NCBI RefSeq assembly: GCF_001984195.1
Contig: NZ_MTQN01000012.1
Span: forward strand, 1,488,001-1,552,000
Direction of reading: 5' to 3'
From: Kribbella sp. ALI-6-A
Lineage (GTDB): Bacteria > Actinomycetota > Actinomycetes > Propionibacteriales > Kribbellaceae
Length of the DNA stretch: 64,000 nt
Part shown: piece after piece, positions 59,167 through 64,000 of the stretch
How positions within the stretch are numbered: the first letter of the stretch is position 1
How the letters are laid out: each line of letters starts with the position of its first letter
Translations under genes and position numbers: made by a program
The notes under the pieces: model-generated
The model's database searches: none
Told to the model about the DNA's origin: nothing
What the model saw: only the letters and a program-made list of their open reading frames with translations

Positions 59167-59853
59167 GTGGCCGAGGTGCTGGTGGTCGGAGGAAGCGGAG
59201 GACTGGGGCTGGCGATCGCCCAGGAGTACGCCGGACGCGGTGACTCCGTGGTGGTGACGAGCCGGACCAAGTCGGGAGCCGACGAGGCCGCGGCGCTGGT
59301 GGGCGGCTCGACCCGCGGGCTGGCGGTCGACCTGACCCAGCCGGAGACGATCGAGTCGGCCCTCGCGGAGATCACCGCGGTCGACCACCTGGTCATCACC
59401 GCGAACCTGCCGGGCGGCAACACGATCGCGGGCTTCCACCTCGGCGACGCGATCGCCGCGGCGACGGTGAAGCTCGTCGGGTACGCCGAGACCGTGCGGG
59501 TGCTGTCCGACCGGTTCCGGCCGGGCGCTTCCGTCGTACTGCTCGGTGGTCTGGCCAAGGACCGGCCGTATCCGGGATCGACGATGGTGACCACCGTGAA
59601 CGGCGGCGTCTCCGCACTCGCCCGGACACTGGCGGTGGAACTCGCGCCGCTGCGCGTGAACGTGCTGCACCCCGGCGTTGTCGGCGACACCCCGAAGTGG
59701 CAGAACGCCGAACTGTCGCAGGTGGTTTCCCGGACGCCGATCGGCCGGACGGTGAGCACTGCCGAGGTCGTCGACGCCGTCGACTTCCTGCTCCGCAACG
59801 GCGGTGTGAACGCCGTCGACCTCGAGCTCGACGGCGGTGCCCGGGCGTCCTGA
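59167..59853 (+). CDS. SDR-fold protein lacking the Tyr-x3-Lys pair
   Basis: 228 residues. N-terminal GGSGGLGLAIA cofactor loop and a C-terminal NAVDLELDGGARAS typical of SDRs. Where YxxxK is expected the sequence reads GSTMVTTVNGGVSALARTLA, so the catalytic Tyr and Lys are absent. It may be an NAD(P)-binding sensor or an atypical enzyme. GTG at 59167; GAAGAGGTGA lies upstream at slightly long distance. No operon partner. Confidence 0.78.
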   Translation: MAEVLVVGGSGGLGLAIAQEYAGRGDSVVVTSRTKSGADEAAALVGGSTRGLAVDLTQPETIESALAEITAVDHLVITANLPGGNTIAGFHLGDAIAAATVKLVGYAETVRVLSDRFRPGASVVLLGGLAKDRPYPGSTMVTTVNGGVSALARTLAVELAPLRVNVLHPGVVGDTPKWQNAELSQVVSRTPIGRTVSTAEVVDAVDFLLRNGGVNAVDLELDGGARAS

Positions 59854-60005
59854 CCAGAACTCACCGGACGATCCGAAAACGCGCGGTTTCTCCCGCTGGT
59901 CGGTGCCTGGGGCATGCAATCGGCGGGACTACCCGCTGAGTGACCGGTCAAACGCGGACGTCAGTTGATCTTCGAATAGGCCGTGTCGCGGCCGTGGCAG
60001 AAAGC

Positions 60006-60040
60006 GAAAAGGCGCCTCCGGAAATTCCGGCGGCGCCTTC
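60006..60040 (-). terminator. intrinsic terminator of tRNA-Gly
   Basis: GGCGCC (60011-60016, extended to AAGGCGCC) pairs with 60032-60039, with an inner CCGG/CCGG stem and an AAATT loop. On the minus strand it is followed by TTTTCGCTTT, one of the few T-rich terminators in the window. Confidence 0.8.
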
Positions 60041-60067
60041 GTGCTGGTCAGGACATGAGCCCTGGCG

Positions 60068-60141
60068 TGGAGCGGGTGACGGGAATCGAACCCGCACTGT
60101 CAGCTTGGGAAGCTGATGTTCTGCCATTGAACTACACCCGC
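60068..60141 (-). tRNA. tRNA-Gly (anticodon CCC)
   Basis: Cloverleaf on the minus strand: acceptor GCGGGTG (60135-60141) with CACCCGC (60072-60078), D stem GTTC/GAAC, anticodon stem TCAGC/GCTGA with loop TTCCCAA (anticodon CCC, reading GGG), T arm GCGGG-TTCGATT-CCCGT, discriminator T and an encoded CCA (60068-60070). All stems pair. Confidence 0.95.
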
Positions 60142-60267
60142 ACGCTCACAACGCGATGGATCATACCTGGTTCCCGGGGCGGTTTGCACGGGGGGTGAGT
60201 GGGCAGTTTTCCACAAAGCGCGCCCAAGGACTGGGCACAGCGCCCGAACTCTGGCAGATTAGAACGC

Positions 60268-60343
60268 GTTGCCGGGGGCAACAATGGACGCAACGTGAGG
60301 ATGCGGTCCTGACCAGGACCGGACAAGATGGTTGCGGGGCAAC
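60268..60343. promoter_or_regulatory. three palindromes upstream of the MarR-type gene
   Basis: GTTGC-N5-GCAAC at 60268-60282, GGTCCTG-AC-CAGGACC at 60305-60320, and GTTGC-N3-GCAAC at 60331-60343. The outer two share arms and are about 62 bases apart. Candidate autoregulatory sites. Confidence 0.45.
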
Positions 60344-60363
60344 TGCAAAGAAGGGGTGAAGAG

Positions 60364-60801
60364 GTGGCAACTGACACTAACGACGCGCTGGACAACCTGG
60401 AACGGGAGCTCGTCACGATGGCGCGCCGGCTGCGAGGTCTGCAGCGGACACTGTCCGACGAGGCACACCCGGATCTGGAACCGGCCCAGTACGCGTTGCT
60501 GAACCACGTCGAGGAGCTCGCTCCGGTCCGGATGGCGGATCTGGTCGCGGCCCTCGAGGTGGACAAGGGTCCGGTCAGCCGGGCCTGTGCACGGCTGGAG
60601 GAGGAAGGTCTGCTGAAGCGGGCCGCTGACAAGTCCGACGCCCGCGCCACGCTGCTGACGCTGACCGCCAGTGGCAAGCGCAAGCTCGCCGCGGCCCGCA
60701 AGAAGCGGCACAAGGTGATCGAGGACCTGCTCAAGGACTGGTCGCCGACCCAGGTGAAGACCTTCGCCAACCAGGTCTCGAAGTTCAACAAGCTGGCCTG
60801 A
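60364..60801 (+). CDS. MarR-family regulator
   Basis: 145 residues from the GTG at 60364 (an in-frame ATG at 60328 would add 12). Winged helix (about 35-100): YALLNHVEELAPVRMADLVAALEVDKGPVSRACARLEEEGLLKRAADKSDARATLLTLTASG, with the D-x-R wing. The C-terminal dimerisation helices are Lys-rich. No adjacent target gene on the same strand; dcd follows after 180 bases with its own promoter. Confidence 0.85.
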   Translation: MATDTNDALDNLERELVTMARRLRGLQRTLSDEAHPDLEPAQYALLNHVEELAPVRMADLVAALEVDKGPVSRACARLEEEGLLKRAADKSDARATLLTLTASGKRKLAAARKKRHKVIEDLLKDWSPTQVKTFANQVSKFNKLA

Positions 60802-60972
60802 CCGAGCCGGCGAAGCTGTTGCCGACGGCCCGCAGGTGAGCCCCGTTCCGGAGAGCTGAGGGGTCCGGACCGGAGCACCACCAGTCGACGGGGAGCGACC
60901 AGGGCCGTCGTCAGTACGTTGTTGTGAGCGGCACGTGGGTGTCCGGCCTGCCCTGTGACGGCCGGGCTGCGG

Positions 60973-60978
60973 TACCGT
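60973..60978 (+). promoter_or_regulatory. -10 element, probable leaderless dcd promoter
   Basis: TACCGT ends six bases before the GTG of dcd; no Shine-Dalgarno sequence precedes that GTG. Confidence 0.5.
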
Positions 60979-60984
60979 GCCTGC

Positions 60985-61560
60985 GTGCTGCTCTCCGACC
61001 GCGACATCCTGGCCGAGCTCGATGCGAAGCGGGTCCAGCTGGATCCGTTCGACGCTGCGATGGTGCAGCCGTCGAGCGTCGACGTGCGCCTGGACCGCTA
61101 CTTCCGGGTCTTCGAGAACCACAAGTACCCGCACATCGACCCCGCCGAGGAACAGCCCGACCTGACCCGCACGGTCGAGCCCGAAGGCGACGAGCCGTTC
61201 ATCCTGCACCCGGGCGAGTTCGTGCTCGGCTCGACGTACGAGCTGGTCACGCTGCCCGACGACGTCGCGGCGCGGCTGGAGGGCAAGTCCTCGCTGGGCC
61301 GGCTCGGGCTGCTGACGCACTCGACCGCGGGGTTCATCGACCCGGGTTTCTCCGGGCACGTGACGCTGGAGCTGTCGAACGTGGCGACCCTGCCGATCAA
61401 GCTGTGGCCGGGCATGAAGATCGGCCAGCTGTGCTTCTTCCGCCTGTCGTCACCGGCCGAGCACCCCTACGGTTCGGCGAAGTACGGCTCGCGCTACCAG
61501 GGCCAGCGTGGCCCGACGCCGTCGCGCTCCCACCTGAACTTCCACCGCACCGACATCTGA
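60985..61560 (+). CDS. dcd: dCTP deaminase (probably bifunctional, forming dUMP)
   Basis: 191 residues, one more than the Mycobacterium enzyme. Motifs SSVDVRLDRYFRVF, the nucleotide-binding KSSLGRLGLLTHSTAGFIDPGFSGHVTLELSN and the C-terminal KYGSRYQGQRGPTPSR. It deaminates dCTP in thymidylate supply; the actinobacterial form usually also cleaves the triphosphate to give dUMP, inferred here. GTG at 60985, probably leaderless. Confidence 0.95.
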   Translation: MLLSDRDILAELDAKRVQLDPFDAAMVQPSSVDVRLDRYFRVFENHKYPHIDPAEEQPDLTRTVEPEGDEPFILHPGEFVLGSTYELVTLPDDVAARLEGKSSLGRLGLLTHSTAGFIDPGFSGHVTLELSNVATLPIKLWPGMKIGQLCFFRLSSPAEHPYGSAKYGSRYQGQRGPTPSRSHLNFHRTDI

Positions 61561-61602
61561 GCCGTACGACGAACCGCCGTAGGACGAGCTGATCCAACGA
61601 CA

Positions 61603-61634
61603 AGGGCCCGGCGCGGATCTCCGCGCCGGGCCCT
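61603..61634. terminator. bidirectional terminator between dcd and lipoprotein gene
   Basis: AGGGCCCGGCGCGG (61603-61616) pairs perfectly with 61621-61634 over 14 bp, closed by ATCT. It lies between convergent genes. Confidence 0.85.
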
Positions 61635-61651
61635 CGTGTCTGCTCAGGCGA

Positions 61652-63154
61652 TCAGCCGATGGCCTTCTGGACCACCAGGATCTTCTCCGTCCCCGGCGGG
61701 GCGTTGTTGGCGGTGTCCTGCAGGTACGCGCTGCCGTACTTCGACACCATGTCCGGCGACTTCGGCTGGCCGTAGAGCAGCGAGGTGTCGCCCCAGCCGC
61801 CGCGGCTTGGGAGGCTGGTCGGGATGTCGCTCGGCGACGTCGCGTCGCCGGGGCTCTCGCCGTCGCTCGGGCTCTCGCCATCGCTCGGGGTGCTGCCGTC
61901 GGACGGTGTCGCACTCGGCGCCGCGACGATGTCCTGGCCCGTCTTGGCGTCCAGCAGGACCGCCTGCTGGTCCGCGTATCCGTACACGACGCCGTTGTAG
62001 ATCGCGGTCACCAGGGGGACCACCCGGTTGGCCGCGGTCGCGTCGTAACCCCAGACCTTCTTCCCGGTGGTGTCGTCGAAGCCGGTGACGAGCAGCGGTT
62101 GCGACATCGCCGTGGCGCGGTGGCAGACCACGGAGCTGACGTGGTCGGAGAAACAGGACGTCGCCTCCGGGCGCTGCTCCGAGTTTGGGAATTTGTTGTC
62201 CACCACGCTGCCGGTCGCGATGTCGACCGCGTAGATCGAGCTCACGTGGTGACCGGGGTTCTTCTGGTACCCGTTGCCGACGAAGTAGCCGTGCTTGCCG
62301 CCGCTCCCGACCGGGAACAAGTAGTGGGCCGTCGGCACCGGGATGGTCTTCTTCACCGTTCCGGTCACGCCGTCGACGTGCACGATCGCGGCGTTGGTGG
62401 CGTGTTCGACGTTGTCGCCCTTCGCGCCGACGACCATGCCGTCGCGCACGCCGCCCGCGGTCACCGACGGGATGGTCGTCGCCTTCTTCGTGACCGGGTC
62501 GGCGAACACCGACAGTTCGTTGATCTTGGCCGTCCGGTCCGGCGACTGGACATCGACGCCGACGGCGATCTGGCCGGTGGCGGCGTCGTAGGCGGCCGGC
62601 GAGAAGCGGTGCACGCCGTTGCCCGGACCGAGCAGCGCGCTCAGGTCGGCGACGACTTCGACGAGGACCTTGCCGTCGGCCGGGTCGATCCACTGGACCT
62701 TGACCTGACCGTGCGACTTCTGCGTGCCGCTGCCTTGGACGGTCTGCGCGTACGCCACCGCGATGACCTCCTTGCCGTCCAGCTGCACGGGCACCGGCTC
62801 GGTGAAGTCGCTGGTCGCCGTGGTCGGGTCGTCCGAGGACGGCACCTCCCACGTGTTCTCGCTGAGCGTGTAGCCGGTCAGTCCGCGGCGCAGCGCGTAC
62901 AACGCGGTCGGGCCGACCATGCCGGCCCTGATGTTGAACGCGTTGTTCGTTCCGTCGGTCGAGCTCTGCGCCAGCGCCGAGACCGCGGTGAACGCCTTCG
63001 GTGGATCGAACGTGGCCAACTCCGGCGTGGTGGGCGTCGACGATGCCGACGGCGTACCGTCGGCCGGCGCCTGCTCGGCGGACTTGCCGTCACCGGAGTT
63101 GCAACCGGCCAGCAGGACGGCGGCGACTGTTGCCGTGATCAACGGACGCAGCAT
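61652..63154 (-). CDS. lipoprotein with PQQ/WD-like beta-propeller
   Basis: 500 residues. Lipobox LAGC (Cys18) after MLRPLITATVAAVLL. A Thr/Ser/Pro-rich stretch follows (about 22-50), then a propeller-like domain in which most blades contain D-x-x-[TS]-G-x motifs (DAATGQIAVGVDV, DGVTGTV, DIATGSV, DDTTGKKVWGYD, DAKTGQD), as in PQQ-like repeats. A disordered insert (about 395-440) is built of P-S-D-G-x repeats. It ends ILVVQKAIG. ATG at 63154 follows GGGAG; function unknown, extracytoplasmic. It is paralogous to the next gene. Confidence 0.78.
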   Translation of the reverse strand: MLRPLITATVAAVLLAGCNSGDGKSAEQAPADGTPSASSTPTTPELATFDPPKAFTAVSALAQSSTDGTNNAFNIRAGMVGPTALYALRRGLTGYTLSENTWEVPSSDDPTTATSDFTEPVPVQLDGKEVIAVAYAQTVQGSGTQKSHGQVKVQWIDPADGKVLVEVVADLSALLGPGNGVHRFSPAAYDAATGQIAVGVDVQSPDRTAKINELSVFADPVTKKATTIPSVTAGGVRDGMVVGAKGDNVEHATNAAIVHVDGVTGTVKKTIPVPTAHYLFPVGSGGKHGYFVGNGYQKNPGHHVSSIYAVDIATGSVVDNKFPNSEQRPEATSCFSDHVSSVVCHRATAMSQPLLVTGFDDTTGKKVWGYDATAANRVVPLVTAIYNGVVYGYADQQAVLLDAKTGQDIVAAPSATPSDGSTPSDGESPSDGESPGDATSPSDIPTSLPSRGGWGDTSLLYGQPKSPDMVSKYGSAYLQDTANNAPPGTEKILVVQKAIG

Positions 63155-63172
63155 TCGATGGTCTCCCATGGG

Positions 63173-64000
63173 TCAGCCGACCGCCTTCAGGACCTGAAGG
63201 ATGCCGGCGGAGTCGGTGGTGGACATGGTGTCCTCGCGCACGTACACGCCGCCGAACTCGGACACGCTCTGCGGCGACATCGGCGTGAAGTCGGGCTGGG
63301 CGGGCGTCGGACCGTCGGTCGGGCTGACCTCGACGGACGACGTGCTGCCGTCCGTCGGCGTGCTGCCGTCGGTCGGCGTACCGGCGTCGGTGGGGGTGGT
63401 GCCGTCAGTGGGGGAGACCGCGTCGCTCGGCAGGGTGCTCGGCGACGGCGTCGGGATCGGGACGTCCTGACCGGTCAGCGCGTCGACCAGGACTGGCTTC
63501 TTCTCGACCATCGCGTAGACCAGGCCGTGGAACACCGCGGTCACCCGCGGCACGACCCGGCCGGGGCTCTTCTCGGTGTAGCCCCAGAGCTTCTTGCCGG
63601 TGGTGTCGTCGAACGCGACGATCTCCGCCTCGTCCGCGCCCTCGCCCGCGGTGCAGACGACGGTCTTCTGCCCGTCCGCGCGGCAGCCGTAGTTGAGCAG
63701 GTACTGGGTGTCTTTCACCGCGGACTTGGTCTGGACGACGGTGCCGGTGGCCGGGTCGACCGCGTAGATGCTGCCCACGTAGTCGCCGGTGCCGAAGGAG
63801 CCGATGCCCTTGGTGTACTTCTGCCCGTACAGGTACACGTACCTGCCGCCGCCGCCCGTCGGGTTGAGGCCCTCCAGACCGCGCAGCAGACCGGACTTGG
63901 TCACCTTGCCGGTGGCGGCGTCGACGAGCGCCAACGAGCGCCGGGTGTTGTCCTCGCCCTGAGCGCCGACCAGAACGCCCTGGCTGATCCCCGCCGGCTT
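63173..64000 (-). CDS. paralogous propeller lipoprotein, 5' end cut by window
   Basis: The visible 275 residues run from the window end to the TGA at 63173. They match the C-terminal half of the neighbouring lipoprotein: GISQGVLVGAQGEDNTRR (cf. GVRDGMVVGAKGDNVEH), DAATGKV, VDPATGTVVQTK, DDTTGKKLWGYT, VDALTGQD, a Pro/Thr/Asp/Gly repeat insert, and an end ILQVLKAVG. The stop is 19 bases before the start of the downstream copy, so the pair is a tandem duplication in one operon. Confidence 0.78.
   Translation of the reverse strand, partial: KPAGISQGVLVGAQGEDNTRRSLALVDAATGKVTKSGLLRGLEGLNPTGGGGRYVYLYGQKYTKGIGSFGTGDYVGSIYAVDPATGTVVQTKSAVKDTQYLLNYGCRADGQKTVVCTAGEGADEAEIVAFDDTTGKKLWGYTEKSPGRVVPRVTAVFHGLVYAMVEKKPVLVDALTGQDVPIPTPSPSTLPSDAVSPTDGTTPTDAGTPTDGSTPTDGSTSSVEVSPTDGPTPAQPDFTPMSPQSVSEFGGVYVREDTMSTTDSAGILQVLKAVG

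Noticed and set aside
63300..63450. CRISPR-like array in the lipoprotein gene
   Set aside because: Short 9-15 bp repeats encode the P-T-D-G-x insert in frame; no spacers of constant length.

Overview
This window is a high-GC actinobacterial chromosome segment. The evidence is strong G/C bias at third codon positions, many GTG starts, many genes whose start codon sits 6 to 8 bases after a -10 hexamer with no Shine-Dalgarno sequence, and gene content typical of Actinobacteria: a FadE5-type acyl-CoA dehydrogenase, a Dcd of mycobacterial length, an AfsR/SARP regulator, a DrrAB-type ABC pair, a DUF6458 membrane protein and a DdN-like F420 protein. Propionibacteriales, for example Kribbella, is my best guess; that is inference and not proven here. 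The window is mostly core and metabolic chromosome: I see no phage, IS element, CRISPR array or rRNA.

Layout. 1-10 kb: a partial SDR, a secreted two-repeat protein, an EamA exporter, a secreted phytase, a three-gene branched-chain 2-oxoacid dehydrogenase operon (bkdABC) and a secreted subtilisin. 10-20 kb: a GntR-MFS pair preceded by two perfect DnaA boxes, a drug-type ABC exporter (DrrAB) next to a TetR gene, a large SARP-NTPase-TPR regulator, a serine hydrolase and a DinB protein. 20-32 kb: an acyl-CoA/SDR/DUF5938 operon with a divergent TetR-DUF433 operon, then phenylacetate genes paaK, paaJ, paaI and paaN with elaborate paired palindromes, then a second serine hydrolase and a flavin-reductase-like protein. 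32-42 kb: a MarR/nitroreductase divergon, a zinc alcohol dehydrogenase, a complete sugar ABC importer without its ATPase, an unrecognised 544-residue protein, an EF-Tu-domain-like mini-protein and an NHLRC2-like thioredoxin/NHL protein. 42-54 kb: a DUF4097 protein, a three-gene operon of paralogous secreted/membrane proteins, fadE5, a GH18 endoglycosidase, an MHS-family transporter with anmK (cell-wall recycling), and a P-loop protein divergent from a remarkable MerR/beta-clamp fusion. 54-64 kb: a TetR gene, a two-part membrane/lipoprotein fusion, a frameshifted PL8 polysaccharide lyase, an atypical SDR, tRNA-Gly(CCC), a MarR regulator, dcd and two tandem lipoproteins, the second cut by the window end.

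Most unusual items: (1) the gene at 52505-53551, a MerR DNA-binding domain joined to domains 2 and 3 of a DNA polymerase III sliding clamp, with a textbook 19-bp-spacer MerR promoter in front; (2) the paralogous trio at 42966-46152 with shared YVDP and KPG[IL]Y motifs and, in two members, a cytoplasmic C-x5-H...CxxC tail; (3) two copies of one palindrome exactly 63 bp apart upstream of paaK; (4) the pair of DnaA boxes 12 bp apart at 9947-9967.

Limits: no alignment, profile search or folding was run. Family names come from motifs I recognise by eye, and start codons were chosen from ribosome binding sites or -10 elements.
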